A stretch of 64,000 nucleotides of DNA from GCA-003244245 sp963823755 (lineage in GTDB: Bacteria > Actinomycetota > Actinomycetes > Mycobacteriales > Pseudonocardiaceae): NCBI GenBank assembly GCA_963823755.1, contig CAWGMP010000005.1:434001-498000 (forward strand), in the 5' to 3' direction. Below the pieces are notes generated by a model, which searched no databases, was not told the DNA's origin, and worked only from the letters and a program-made list of their open reading frames with translations. This document shows, piece by piece, positions 11,448 to 20,853 of the stretch. Both the position numbers and the translations under genes were made by a program. Each line of letters begins with the position of its first letter. Positions within the stretch are counted from its first letter, which is position 1.

Positions 11448-12298
11448 CCGCCCGCGTCTGCGGAGATGAAGGCGACGGTGTCACCACTGGCCAGCGGGAT
11501 ATCGCCGTCGCGGCTGATCTGGTCGCCGTTGAGCGCGGCGATGACATGGCGGTCCAGGGCAAGACCCACCGCGGCGGCCGCTCCGGACAGCGTCGCGGCG
11601 CGAACGGTGCGGGGACTGCCGTGGCCGTGGCCGGCCAGTGCGCCGTAGCGCTGCACGGTGACCTGCGGAGCAGGGTGGCACCGCGCGGCGCGGTAATCGT
11701 CCGGAGAGTTGACGTTGACCACCGAATCCAGCGCTGGGTCGGCTGCGGCCAGCACCGGGTCGGCGAGTAGTGCGGTGTCGTCCATTCTGAGCGTGCGGCA
11801 GCGGCGGTGACCGAACAGGAAGGCCGGACGCAGATCGCCGGCAGCCACCATCTCGGCGACCAGCGGCGCGAGGGTGACCCGGTAGGCGGCAGCGAGCGGC
11901 TGCGGGTAGCCGCGGGCAACCGGGAGCACCACGTCGAGGTTCTCGGTGAGGGCCGTCAGAACCCGGCGGGCGAACGCGGGGTGCAGGAACGGCAGATCTG
12001 TGGAACAGATGAACGCGGCGCCCGCCCGCCCGGCCAACGCGGCGAGCCCGGCGGCAATGCCCTGCAGCGGCCCCAATCCCTCCTCCGGATCCTCCACGAC
12101 GTCCACCTGTGGCGGAAGCTCAGGAAGTGGTTGCCCCGAGGCGCGCACCACCAGCAGCGGCCCGTCGGTCGAGCGGGCCAGCACACCCAGGGTGCGGCGG
12201 AGCAAGGTGGAACCATGCCACTCCAGCGCAGCTTTCGAAGTGCCCATCCGTGACGAGCGGCCACCCGCCAGTACCACGCCGGCCGTCCCGTGCCCCAT
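11444..12298 (-). CDS. mobA: MobA-MoaD fusion: guanylyltransferase plus sulfur-carrier domain
   Basis: Residues 1 to about 195 are a MobA nucleotidyltransferase with GVVLAGGRSSRMGTSKA and STDLPFLHP. This part attaches GMP to molybdopterin to make the bis-MGD cofactor that formate dehydrogenase needs. The remaining 85 or so residues form a beta-grasp MoaD/ThiS-like domain (VTVQRYGALAG, ALNGDQISRDG) ending exactly in GG, the C-terminus that is adenylated and thiocarboxylated in MoaD. ATG at 12298 is chosen because it sits just before the MobA motif; an upstream extension to 12406 looks like non-family sequence. It is the first gene of the AOR/fdhA operon. Confidence 0.87.
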   Translation of the reverse strand: MGHGTAGVVLAGGRSSRMGTSKAALEWHGSTLLRRTLGVLARSTDGPLLVVRASGQPLPELPPQVDVVEDPEEGLGPLQGIAAGLAALAGRAGAAFICSTDLPFLHPAFARRVLTALTENLDVVLPVARGYPQPLAAAYRVTLAPLVAEMVAAGDLRPAFLFGHRRCRTLRMDDTALLADPVLAAADPALDSVVNVNSPDDYRAARCHPAPQVTVQRYGALAGHGHGSPRTVRAATLSGAAAAVGLALDRHVIAALNGDQISRDGDIPLASGDTVAFISADAGG

Positions 12299-12438
12299 GC
12301 ACCTGATCGTAACCCTGCACCCGCGGCGCCCGGAGTCATTGAGATCGGCACCTACCGGACACAACACGTCCGCCATGCGCTGCTCTTCAGCGATCACCGT
12401 TCCCATGGCGCGTGAGTGTGGCGTCTCAACGCGACGGG

Positions 12439-12774
12439 CTAACCGAGCTCAGCGGCGAGTGCACCGTGGATGACCCTCGGCGCCCACGTGGTCGAGGGCC
12501 TGCCGTAGTGAGGTTCCCGGGCGCGAAGGAACGGCGCAAGGTGCTTGTCCCGCCAAAGCTGCTCGCACGCAGCGTAACCACCGGGTGTATTGCTGAACGG
12601 AGGCCCAGTCCAGCCACACTCACAGCGGGGCACGTACGCCACGTAGTGACCGTCCCGGTACGCCTTCACGTCGCTCCAGATGTCGGTGAGCTGCCCGTCG
12701 GCCTTCCGGCCAGCGACAGCACACTGGTGTTCGCCGGTATCTTGGCCGACATCGCCGGCTCGGTGGAGCAGCAC
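12439..12774 (-). CDS. Small hypothetical protein with CxC motif
   Basis: The protein is not recognised. The C-terminal 80 residues look genuinely coding (DIWSDVKAYRDGHYVAYVPR, CECGWTGPPF, WRDKHLAPFLRAREP), with a CECGW motif that could bind metal. The first 30 residues are doubtful, and a GTG inside DVKAY could be the real start. It stands alone between mobA and the secreted protein gene. Confidence 0.45.
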   Translation of the reverse strand: MLLHRAGDVGQDTGEHQCAVAGRKADGQLTDIWSDVKAYRDGHYVAYVPRCECGWTGPPFSNTPGGYAACEQLWRDKHLAPFLRAREPHYGRPSTTWAPRVIHGALAAELG

Positions 12775-13037
12775 CAGACAAGAATCCTGCGCTCAGCTTA
12801 ACAGGAGGTAAACGGGAGGCTCTCGAACGGGTATACTTAACCCTCGGCGCCGGCACCCACCGCTGATTGCCGTCGATCGGCCTGGGGCATGATCCATCTT
12901 CACTACGACGCGGGTTAGCTATAGTAAGCGAGGCAGCCAGCGAGCCACTGAACCATGCCGTGACCGATCCCAAGCAGACCAGGCGATCGCATGAGCTGCC
13001 CACCACCGAAGGCAGGTTCGCGGGGAGCCGGCGATTT

Positions 13038-14354
13038 TTAGCTCATCACTTCAGAGCTGTCCCGATCAGGAGCGCAATTCCCGTTTTTCGAGGCAGAACC
13101 CGACGCGCACGATGCCTTTTTTCCTGATTGATCGACCTGCTCGCTCCTGTCCGATCGCTCCGAGTGACCCGCTGACTTATCCTTATCCGACCGCTTCGTC
13201 TGATCCGGCCGCCCATCTTGTCCCGGCTTCTTCGACTGATCCGATGGATCAATTTTTCCTGGCCGTGTCGGCTCATCCGACCGAGCAACGTTGTCTGGCC
13301 TCGTCGGCTCATCGGGCCGGCCGGCCTGATTCGGCTGCGGCGCCCGTCGCGAAGGGCCAACGTTGTCTGGCCGCTTCACCTCATCCGGTCGACCACTCTT
13401 ATCCGGCTGCGTCGCGTGTTCGGATGGGCCAACGTTGCCTGGCCTCGTCGGCTCATCCGGACGGCCAGGGTTGTCTGGCCGCTCAGGCTCATTTCGTTGA
13501 CCACTCTCATCAGGCCGCATCGCATGATCGGATGGGCCGACGTTGTTCGGCTGCGTCGACTGCCCACCATGATCTGGCGATTCCACTGGACGCGGGTCAA
13601 AACACCAGCCCTCATCCCCGCGATACGCATCACGAGGACAGCCTGCAACCCGCCGACAGCGTCCGCCATCGTCATACTCGTCGCGACCACAATGCGGACC
13701 GCGTTGGTTGACGATGACCCGTTTTGACTGGAAACCCGGCCACCGCGTACCCCGGTAAATCGGCTGGGTCGTTAATTGGATCATGGGTCCAAGCGGATTA
13801 CCGGAGGCACATCGAACCCGAGAAACACCCTTAGCGTCTACGAGAACGGTGGTACCTTTCTCCAGAATTGACTGCACCGCAAGAGAGGTACCATTGGCAA
13901 ATTGATAGTCAGTAACCCTGATATCCTCATCAAGGTCACGCGGTGTGAGTTCGTGAATGTAAGCGGGAATCTGCTGAACCTCGACTCGATTCCCCCCGCT
14001 CCAACTCAACGCGGGGTCGGAGTTAAGTGCTTTCACCCAAGCTGCTGCGGCTTGCGGATGGGCACCTAGATACGAGATGAGTTTCTCAGGGTCGTACGTT
14101 GCCCGGTACTTTGTGCCGGCAGCCGTCTGCAAGAGGGCACCTTTACCGCCGAGGTTCCCGCCCACCATCGAGGGTGAGGAAACCAGCGGAACGAACGAAT
14201 TCTCCCCTACACTGCCACCCGCTTCGAGGTAGACCTGACTCGCCTGACCCTGCTGTTGGCGGATTACCAGGATAGTCAGCAATCCCACCGCGAGCAAGGC
14301 ACCTACAAGCGACACCACCAAGAATCGGTGCGCGTGCAACCAACGAATATCCAT
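13038..14354 (-). CDS. Membrane-anchored secreted protein, DUF6777-like, with repetitive charged tail
   Basis: An N-terminal membrane segment (residues 10-32, HRFLVVSLVGALLAVGLL) is followed by a domain with LGAHPQAAAAWVKALNSDP, LTPRDLDEDIRVTDYQFANG and SRVRCASGNPLGP. I recognise this pattern from the actinobacterial DUF6777 family. After about residue 230 comes a Cys-containing linker. It is followed by about 180 residues of low-complexity Pro/Asp/Arg/Ser repeats of the type RPDEPTRPDNVGPSE, then a short Cys-containing end. ATG at 14354 is chosen over the ORF's first codon because it directly precedes the membrane segment. The tail may span or bind the cell wall (inference). Confidence 0.75.
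   Translation of the reverse strand: MDIRWLHAHRFLVVSLVGALLAVGLLTILVIRQQQGQASQVYLEAGGSVGENSFVPLVSSPSMVGGNLGGKGALLQTAAGTKYRATYDPEKLISYLGAHPQAAAAWVKALNSDPALSWSGGNRVEVQQIPAYIHELTPRDLDEDIRVTDYQFANGTSLAVQSILEKGTTVLVDAKGVSRVRCASGNPLGPMIQLTTQPIYRGTRWPGFQSKRVIVNQRGPHCGRDEYDDGGRCRRVAGCPRDAYRGDEGWCFDPRPVESPDHGGQSTQPNNVGPSDHAMRPDESGQRNEPERPDNPGRPDEPTRPGNVGPSEHATQPDKSGRPDEVKRPDNVGPSRRAPQPNQAGRPDEPTRPDNVARSDEPTRPGKIDPSDQSKKPGQDGRPDQTKRSDKDKSAGHSERSDRSEQVDQSGKKASCASGSASKNGNCAPDRDSSEVMS
13110..13570. repeat. Degenerate in-frame repeats coding the Pro/Asp/Arg tail
   Basis: The DNA holds many imperfect copies of an 18-60 base unit (for example GGCCAACGTTGTCTGGCC-like segments). They code alternating RPDEP/TRPDNVGPS motifs on the minus strand. 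Such repeats are prone to length variation between strains. Confidence 0.6.
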
Positions 14355-14378
14355 TGCGCAGCCCCCTGCTTGACACAA

Positions 14379-14992
14379 CGTCCCGGTGAGCCGGGCACGA
14401 GCGGCTAACCAAACAAACGAGAATCGTCCGTTGACAAGATTTTAATATTAAAATGCCGTCAATTCGCGTCCGACGGAGAGCATAACAGATATAGAACGCG
14501 GTCGACCAAGAAGCGTTGCGTTGCACAAGTTACCGACTTCGTGCCTCCACAATCGATTTCTTAACCCAATGAATTGGTACAGGACGACACTCCGCTTCAA
14601 TTGGGACGGTCCCCGACCGAAAGTCACCTTAGGTCACACTTCACGTGGTGTCAAGGGGTGACAGGGCGACTACCCAACGTTAACGCTGGGAGCATCCGCC
14701 CAGGGTGTGGAGGTCAGGGCCGGACTGCCGCCTCAGACCTTCGCGCCCTGTCGTGTACATCACCGGCAGTAGCGTGCGACCTGGTACAGAAGCCTGAGTG
14801 CCGACCCAAGGCGTTGACTGCCGGTAGCTTACTCGAACTGCTCTGATGACCTGCGAGAAAGCTCCAACAGGTAGCGGCCTCCACGATATACACCGTGCGT
14901 GCGCAGAGCCGTTTAGACGCTCCACAGGCTGTCCGAGCCTTCGGCTACCTGCTTGGCTGTGGTGACCCGACCCGTAGGGGTCGATCATAGTC
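14379..14992. other. Intergenic region with AT-rich palindrome
   Basis: No convincing gene is seen. An AT-rich palindrome (ATTTTAATATTAAAAT, 14441-14456) stands out against the high GC and lies about 90 bases upstream of the DUF6777-like gene. It could be part of its promoter or a regulator site. Confidence 0.45.
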
Positions 14993-15814
14993 TCAAGACC
15001 TTGGAGCCACACGCAGACGCCGAGAGCGACTCACACGCTCCTTGTCGATCTCTGTATCTACGCCTGCCCCGTTGTCTTGGTCGTGAACCGACATGATCAA
15101 TGCAGAGAGGTGCGAGAATGACCGTCGTTGGGTTGGATGCCGAATGCCGACGTCAATTACTGGATGTTCGTTAGGATTCAGCCAGTGCATCACGGCCTTG
15201 AGGCTGTGGGCCGGGATCGATACGCAGCCGGCTGTCGGCTTGCCGTTGGAAATGTGCAAGAAGAAGGCTGAGCCGGCGCCGGACACGATGGGATTCCGGT
15301 TGTAGTTGATCACCACTGCGTGGTTGTAGACCGGGTCGGTGGCACCGAGGTTCTCACCGGCGCTCTCGTTGAACCGGCAGGTGCCGGGTTTGCAGTGTTG
15401 ATAGGTGTTGTAGAGCGGTGATGTGGTGTCCGAGACCCACCAGTCCCAGGTGCCCACGCGCCGGTAGGGTAGCCGGGTGCCCTCGTTGGGTTGAATGCCG
15501 AACGCCTCGGTTAGTGTCCATACTCCGGCTGGCGTCTTGGATGTGGTCTCGCTGGCCTGACCGATTCCGTCGGAACCGAGATAGGCTCTCACCGGACCCA
15601 CGACACGCTGCCAGCCGTGCGCGCCACGTTGCCAGGCGGTCAGGGTCGCTATGGTGGCCTTGGCGTCGTTGGCGACAACCGTGATGACCTGTCGCGCGTG
15701 ACCATGGTAGGACAGCGGCAAATCGTGACGTATCCGCTCGGCGGCAGCAGCTGCAGACGCGCCGGTCAGCAGTGTGGCCACCGTCACCAGGCCTAGTGCG
15801 AGACATTTGGACAT
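14993..15814 (-). CDS. L,D-transpeptidase (YkuD family), secreted
   Basis: The protein has a clear signal peptide (residues 1-25, LALGLVTVATLLTGASAAAAA). Its catalytic segment is HISNGKPTAGCVSI, with His187 and nucleophile Cys197 numbered from ATG 15814. It should form 3-3 peptidoglycan cross-links or attach proteins to the wall, outside the membrane. Upstream landmarks (TPAGVWTLTEAFG, HAVVINYN) fit actinobacterial YkuD proteins. The start is set by the signal peptide; the longer frame to 16069 is not needed. The 40 C-terminal residues after the domain are basic and poorly conserved. Confidence 0.87.
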   Translation of the reverse strand: MSKCLALGLVTVATLLTGASAAAAAERIRHDLPLSYHGHARQVITVVANDAKATIATLTAWQRGAHGWQRVVGPVRAYLGSDGIGQASETTSKTPAGVWTLTEAFGIQPNEGTRLPYRRVGTWDWWVSDTTSPLYNTYQHCKPGTCRFNESAGENLGATDPVYNHAVVINYNRNPIVSGAGSAFFLHISNGKPTAGCVSIPAHSLKAVMHWLNPNEHPVIDVGIRHPTQRRSFSHLSALIMSVHDQDNGAGVDTEIDKERVSRSRRLRVAPRS

Positions 15815-16310
15815 CTGCACACTCCAATCAGCTTGGTGTGATGAATCCCATTCATAGGGGTGATCACTGTCTGGATCCGACCGCGGATGTGACTCTACGG
15901 GGCCCATCCAGCTGGACGGGACCAGACCGGGTCGAACGGCTTGCGGTCGATGCCGCGGGTCATGCCTTGAGTCGAGAACGCGCCCGAGATCAGGTGTACC
16001 CAAGTAATCTAGACGGGCAAGCCCACGACGGCCCGATCCCGCTGGAGTTGAGCCTGGACTGGGCGACATCGACCAGCCGCCAGCGTTTCCGAGTTAGCCA
16101 CCAGCGCGGGCACGCTGGACAGATCAGGACAGATCAGCAGTACCTACACGCCCCAACCAGGCACCATGATCTACAGCACCGATCATCACCAAAACGATCA
16201 TTCAAAGTGAGGCGGTGGATCCGGCTAAACCGCTCGAGGCCGCCGTAGACCTTGCCCGCCCTTCCGCTAAGGCAACAGCGCTGTCAGGTCCTAGGCTGGT
16301 CCGATCTTGT
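15815..16310. other. Intergenic region, no gene recognised
   Basis: This stretch separates two minus-strand genes for secreted or cell-surface type proteins. I see only shadow frames and no clear hairpin or RNA. Confidence 0.45.
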
Positions 16311-18602
16311 CTATTTGGCCGCCCAGCCAGTGTTGGACAATGCGTCGGATTCCTTCACAAAAAGCCTGGGACCGGCCCCGGAGTCGACGCGCTGGTAGAC
16401 GTCACCGGCGTTCCCGGTGACGCTGCCCTCGGGATTGCCTTGCCCGACGAGGAACCGGCCGGATCCCGAGCCGGGAGTCGTGCCGCCCTGGCTGGCTGCT
16501 CCCCCGACGACGATGACGTGCCCCGGCAGTCGGTCCAGGTCGATCGGCTTGGTGACGGTATCCGCGGTGCGGTTTAGGGCGCAGACCGGGGTCGGTGTGA
16601 ATTCGTTTCCAACGAATTTAATGCCGGTGGCTACTCCGCGCAGGGAGTTCCCCACCGCGCTGGCATGGTGAATTTTGTTGCCGGAAAACAGGATGCCGGT
16701 GGCCCATGCGCCGGAACCCTTGACGGTGATGTCGTTGTCGCGAACCGAGATCCCGTTCACTGCGGAGATATCCGACTGCACGCGCACGCCTTCGGTGCAG
16801 GGACCGGTGGCCACCAGCATGTTCTGCTCGATGACGACGTCGTCGCAGCTGCTGAGGCTGCTGCTGATGAGGTTAATGCCTTGCCCGCCCGGGGTGATCC
16901 CGCCCGGGGTGATGCAGAGGTTGCCGGCCACGAGCGCCTGGCTGACCGGACGGGCGCTCGCGCCGAGGTGGATCACCGCTGGTGTCCCGGTGCGCTCGCT
17001 GATCAGCAGGTTCTCGGTGATGCGCACGGACTCGCCCCCTCGCGCCAGGTTCAGCAGGACTCCCGGGGGCCGATCCGATGCCGGCACGAGCACGATGTTG
17101 TTCTTTATCGTCAGCTCGGCGACATCGGTGCAGAAGATCTCACCGCCGAGCACGATGTTGTGGGCGAAGGTCACTCTGCGGGTCGCATCGGTGCTGCTGA
17201 TACCGGAGATGGACACGGCCGCGGTGCCGGTCTGGTGCACGATGATATTGGACTCAATAATGATGTCAGTCGGCGCACCGGCACCCGTGGGCTCGAAATC
17301 CAGGCTCTGATCGGTACTCGGAACGGTCGTCTCGATGTAGCAGTTGCGTACCCACACAAACTCGGCCGCACGCTGGAAGCTCACGCCGGAGCGCTTGTTC
17401 TGGATGAAGCGGCAGCCCTCCACCCAGATCTTGCGAGCCTTCTGGTCCGCGCTACCGAGCAAACGCAGACCATCTCCAGCGCACTGGAACACCCGCACCC
17501 GGTGCACGGCGATCTCCTCGGAGCCCGCGGTAAGGTCAATGCCGTGCATCTGCTCGCTGGCATTGCCCAGCGTGAGGTAGGAGCCGTGCACGGACAAATC
17601 CCGGAACGTCAGATTCCGGCACCCAAAGGTCCTGATCACGTCGGCATCGGCGCGCCCCTCGAAGGTCTGGTTGGGCATGAGGCGAATGACCGTCGCACCG
17701 GTCCCCGCCCCCCGAAACGTCAGGTTCCTCAGGTTGCGCAGCCCGATCGCGGCCCGCTGCGCACCCACGGTGAAGTCATAGACCCCGGGCCCGAAGCAGA
17801 TCTCCGCGGACTCGACGTCCTGACTGGCCAGGCTGGCGAGCAGCCGCTCCAGGCCGGGCCGTGAGTCGGAGTCGAGGTCGGGCTTCCAGACGTCCGCGCC
17901 CCGGTCTTGCTCGGTGACCGCGGACGTCGCCGGCGCCGCCAAGCTCGCCTGAGTGGCGCTGGTGACGGACTGGATCGTCGTGACGAACAGACCCGCCGCC
18001 CGGATGGTCACGGTCTTGGCAAGGTCGAGCCGCGAGAACTTGGCGGTCGGGCTCGTCAGCCCCCGGCTCCCGAGCGTCATCGCGGCATCGTGGATGACGC
18101 GGTCCCCGAGGTCGACGGTGACGCCGGCGACGCTGCGGCGGGCGTAATTGCTCAAGCCGACGAAATCGGGCCGGTTCAGCGTGGCTTGGACACCCGTCAC
18201 GGTGGTCGAAGCCGCGTCGGCGAGGACGAGGGTCATCTGGGTCGTGACGTCGGCCACATCGGTGAGCAGCGGCTGGCCTCCGGGGCCCGCCCCGAGGACC
18301 ACGATGCGGCGGCCGGTGTGGAGACTCTTGCGGAATCGTTCCTCCTGATCGGTTGTGAAGATCGCCGTGAGCACGTTGCTTCCTGCGGTCATCAAGGCGT
18401 TTTTCACCTCGGTGATGTTCGCCAGGCTGACGATGGTGGCGTCGAGATCAACACCGCCGGGGATCGCGATGTTCTTGCCGACATCAGTCGCCCGCAAGCC
18501 CCCGTCCGGACTGGTGAGCACCGCCGAACCGGCGGCGATCGCCACCCGCTCCAGAACCCGCCCATTAGGCACACAGCCGAAGTCATCCACGCGCAGTTCC
18601 AT
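16311..18602 (-). CDS. Right-handed parallel beta-helix protein
   Basis: The protein has 763 residues. From about 250 on there are serial short strands of the pectate-lyase-like fold (LRNLTFRGAGTGATVIRL, CRNLTFRDLSVHGSYL, VWVRNCYIET, ITVKGSGAW). The first 230 residues hold repeated beta-rich units of a different kind (VLTSPDGGLRATDVGKNIAI, GLTSPTAKFSRLDLAKTVTI), which resemble tail-fibre or spike N-terminal modules. The last 60 residues (GNAGDVYQRVDSGAGPRLFV) resemble phage tail-fibre ends. No signal peptide is seen. It could bind or cleave polysaccharide, but no catalytic residues can be assigned. No other phage genes are nearby. Confidence 0.78.
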   Translation of the reverse strand: MELRVDDFGCVPNGRVLERVAIAAGSAVLTSPDGGLRATDVGKNIAIPGGVDLDATIVSLANITEVKNALMTAGSNVLTAIFTTDQEERFRKSLHTGRRIVVLGAGPGGQPLLTDVADVTTQMTLVLADAASTTVTGVQATLNRPDFVGLSNYARRSVAGVTVDLGDRVIHDAAMTLGSRGLTSPTAKFSRLDLAKTVTIRAAGLFVTTIQSVTSATQASLAAPATSAVTEQDRGADVWKPDLDSDSRPGLERLLASLASQDVESAEICFGPGVYDFTVGAQRAAIGLRNLRNLTFRGAGTGATVIRLMPNQTFEGRADADVIRTFGCRNLTFRDLSVHGSYLTLGNASEQMHGIDLTAGSEEIAVHRVRVFQCAGDGLRLLGSADQKARKIWVEGCRFIQNKRSGVSFQRAAEFVWVRNCYIETTVPSTDQSLDFEPTGAGAPTDIIIESNIIVHQTGTAAVSISGISSTDATRRVTFAHNIVLGGEIFCTDVAELTIKNNIVLVPASDRPPGVLLNLARGGESVRITENLLISERTGTPAVIHLGASARPVSQALVAGNLCITPGGITPGGQGINLISSSLSSCDDVVIEQNMLVATGPCTEGVRVQSDISAVNGISVRDNDITVKGSGAWATGILFSGNKIHHASAVGNSLRGVATGIKFVGNEFTPTPVCALNRTADTVTKPIDLDRLPGHVIVVGGAASQGGTTPGSGSGRFLVGQGNPEGSVTGNAGDVYQRVDSGAGPRLFVKESDALSNTGWAAK

Positions 18603-18781
18603 GGGAAGCCTCCCCTAGAGCCGGTTCGTCGGCGGTAAGGAGGCACTAGATCCGCCGCCGCCTTTTCACGTCCCTCCAAGAGAGGCAGGTTAAGGACGTT
18701 CTGATACCAGGTGATCGTGGTCTCCGGCCGGTTGGCCCATCCAGATACAGCCATCGGGTGTCGTCACCGGGTTAGCTCAGC

Positions 18782-19063
18782 ATGTCGGTCTCGGTCAAGA
18801 GCGCTGTCCGATACGGCTCTGACACGGTGCTGGTCGAAGGCCTTGAAATCACGGTCCGTTCTGTCGGTACCCGTCGCGTGACGGGTGGTCTCGATGAACT
18901 CCATTACGATCATCGCTGGGTTGACGCCGGGCGAGTTATGGAGCTGGTCTGCAACGTCTACGGTGCGGACTACCTCCCGTGCCGAGCGTCACTCATCGAA
19001 GATCAAGGCTACGACCACGCTGCCCACGACCTGGCACCAAGCGCCGGTACTGGACTTGCATGA
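18782..19063 (+). CDS. Possible small hypothetical protein
   Basis: This is a 93-residue open frame starting ATG with plausible composition in its first 60 residues (DTVLVEGLEITVRSVGTRRV). It has no recognisable domain and no strong ribosome binding site. It may be non-coding. Confidence 0.3.
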   Translation: MSVSVKSAVRYGSDTVLVEGLEITVRSVGTRRVTGGLDELHYDHRWVDAGRVMELVCNVYGADYLPCRASLIEDQGYDHAAHDLAPSAGTGLA

Positions 19064-19641
19064 AACTGATCACCCGAACCCACAGCTACACGATCCACAG
19101 TTCAGGCTCAGAGGTCGCACCCATCGCGGCATGAGCGGACGATGGCGCCGGACGACACGGGCTACGGTCTAGCCAGCAGGGTATTAGGCACGTCAACTAT
19201 GGATCCTCGGTCCCTAGAACTTTGACACTTGAGTAGAGTTTTGGGGCCGTCTACCGTTGTGGTTGCCCGCTCCAAAATTCGCAGACAGTGGGTCTGACCA
19301 GCCACTTTGAGGTGGCACGGCCGGTTGCTTGGTGACCGGACTTCGGCGCAGCGGGTGGCGGCGGTCTGCCGATCATGACCGCGGGTCCCTGCGCTGGCTG
19401 GGAACGCTGTTGCGCGCCGGCCACCGGGTGGGTAGCCTCGGTGGCGTCTCCCTCTTGTGGATGCAGGCAGGCAACATTCCCTCACAAGAGTTCTCAGGTT
19501 CCCCTTCCTCCCGCTAGACGTGGCTTTCGTGGTGAAGCCGTTCCTGGCGCGAACGGGATCCCCTTCTGCGGCGTGCGCCGGCGTGTCCCGGCCCCGTCAC
19601 CGCACTCCCCAATGATCAATGAGTCCAGGAAAGAAATCCCT
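19064..19641. other. Leader region of rho-like gene, no gene recognised
   Basis: No supported gene is present. The region directly precedes the short rho. Its length would allow an attenuating leader, but I see no decisive structure. Confidence 0.4.
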
Positions 19642-20853
19642 ATGTATGACAACGATGTCCCCAGCCATCCTGCCGACAACGGCAGGGCCCACGAGTCGCG
19701 AAAGGAGGGTTCCCCCCGGTCTGTCACCGGGATCGTTGACATCGTCGACGGCCGCGCCGTCGTTCGAACCGAGGGTTATCTACCCGGGCCGCGTGACGTC
19801 CCTGTCCCGCTGGGGCTGGTCCGCGAACACGGGCTGCGCCGCGGCGACACGGTCACCGGCAGAACCCGCCCCGTCGCCAGGGGCGAGAAACTCGCGCCTC
19901 TGGTCCACATCGACACCATCAACGGGCAGCATCCGCGCCACGCCGTGTCCCGAGCTGTGTTCTCCGAGCTGGTCCCGCTTTACCCGAACGAGCGGATGCG
20001 GCTGGAGACCGAACCACACGCCCTGACCACGCGGGTGGTCGATCTGCTCATGCCGGTCGGCAAGGGACAGCGGGCCTTGATCGTCGCGCCGCCCAAGGCC
20101 GGCAAGACCTCCGTGCTGCAGACAATCGCGCACGGGATAGCCAAAAACCACCCGGAATGCCACCTCATGCTCGTCCTGGTCGGCGAACGCCCGGAGGAAG
20201 TCACCGACCTGGCACGCGCCGTGCCCGGCGAGGTCATCGCCGCCACGTTCGACCACCCACCCCACGAGCACACCGCGCTCGCCGAGCTGGCCATCGAACG
20301 CGCCAAGCGCCTGGTCGAAATGGGACGGGACGTGGTGGTGATGCTGGACTCGCTGACCCGGCTGGGCCGCGCCTACAACCTGGCCGCGCCATCCTCTGGA
20401 CGGATCCTGTCCGGCGGCGTGGACTCCACCGCCCTCGTGCCACCGAAACGGTTCCTCGGCGCGGCCCGCAACATCGAAAACGGCGGCTCACTGACCGTAT
20501 TCGCCACAGCACTGGTGGACACCGGCTCGGTCGGCGACACACTGATCTTCGAAGAATACAAAGGAACCAGCAACGCCGAACTCAGGCTGGACCGCGCAAT
20601 CGCGAACAAACGCGTCTACCCCGCCGTCGACATAGGCCAATCCAGCACACGCAAGGAAGAGCTGCTGCTGACCGCCGAGGAAATGGCGGCCACCCGCGCC
20701 CTGCGCCGGGCCCTCGCGGGCCGGGACAGCCAACAAGCCATCGACATGCTCCTCAACAGCCTCCGCAAAACCCCCACCAACACCGAGTTCCTCACCCAAC
20801 TCACCAGGACCACCCCACAAAACGGCAGCGGTTGGAGTACTGCCAGCCGGTGA
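19642..20853 (+). CDS. rho: Transcription termination factor Rho, short paralogue
   Basis: This is a 403-residue hexameric RNA helicase of the Rho family. The start is ATG 19642 with AGGAAAG about nine bases upstream; the frame upstream is not Rho-like. It has the RNA-binding fold (VPVPLGLVREHGLRRGDTV), Walker A APPKAGKTSVLQ, Walker B VVMLDSLTRLGRAYN, the Q-loop region TGSVGDTLIFEEYKGT and the R-loop DIGQSSTRKEELLL. It lacks the long basic N-terminal insertion typical of housekeeping actinobacterial Rho. The Q loop also differs from the usual SRMDE. This suggests an additional, specialised Rho. It precedes a TPR gene on the same strand. Confidence 0.9.
   Translation: MYDNDVPSHPADNGRAHESRKEGSPRSVTGIVDIVDGRAVVRTEGYLPGPRDVPVPLGLVREHGLRRGDTVTGRTRPVARGEKLAPLVHIDTINGQHPRHAVSRAVFSELVPLYPNERMRLETEPHALTTRVVDLLMPVGKGQRALIVAPPKAGKTSVLQTIAHGIAKNHPECHLMLVLVGERPEEVTDLARAVPGEVIAATFDHPPHEHTALAELAIERAKRLVEMGRDVVVMLDSLTRLGRAYNLAAPSSGRILSGGVDSTALVPPKRFLGAARNIENGGSLTVFATALVDTGSVGDTLIFEEYKGTSNAELRLDRAIANKRVYPAVDIGQSSTRKEELLLTAEEMAATRALRRALAGRDSQQAIDMLLNSLRKTPTNTEFLTQLTRTTPQNGSGWSTASR

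Noticed and set aside
16665..17864. Long plus-strand open frame opposite the beta-helix gene
   Set aside because: Shadow of the beta-helix coding sequence; the composition is that of an antisense frame.
16311..18602. Prophage at the beta-helix gene
   Set aside because: No capsid, terminase, tail or integrase genes occur nearby.
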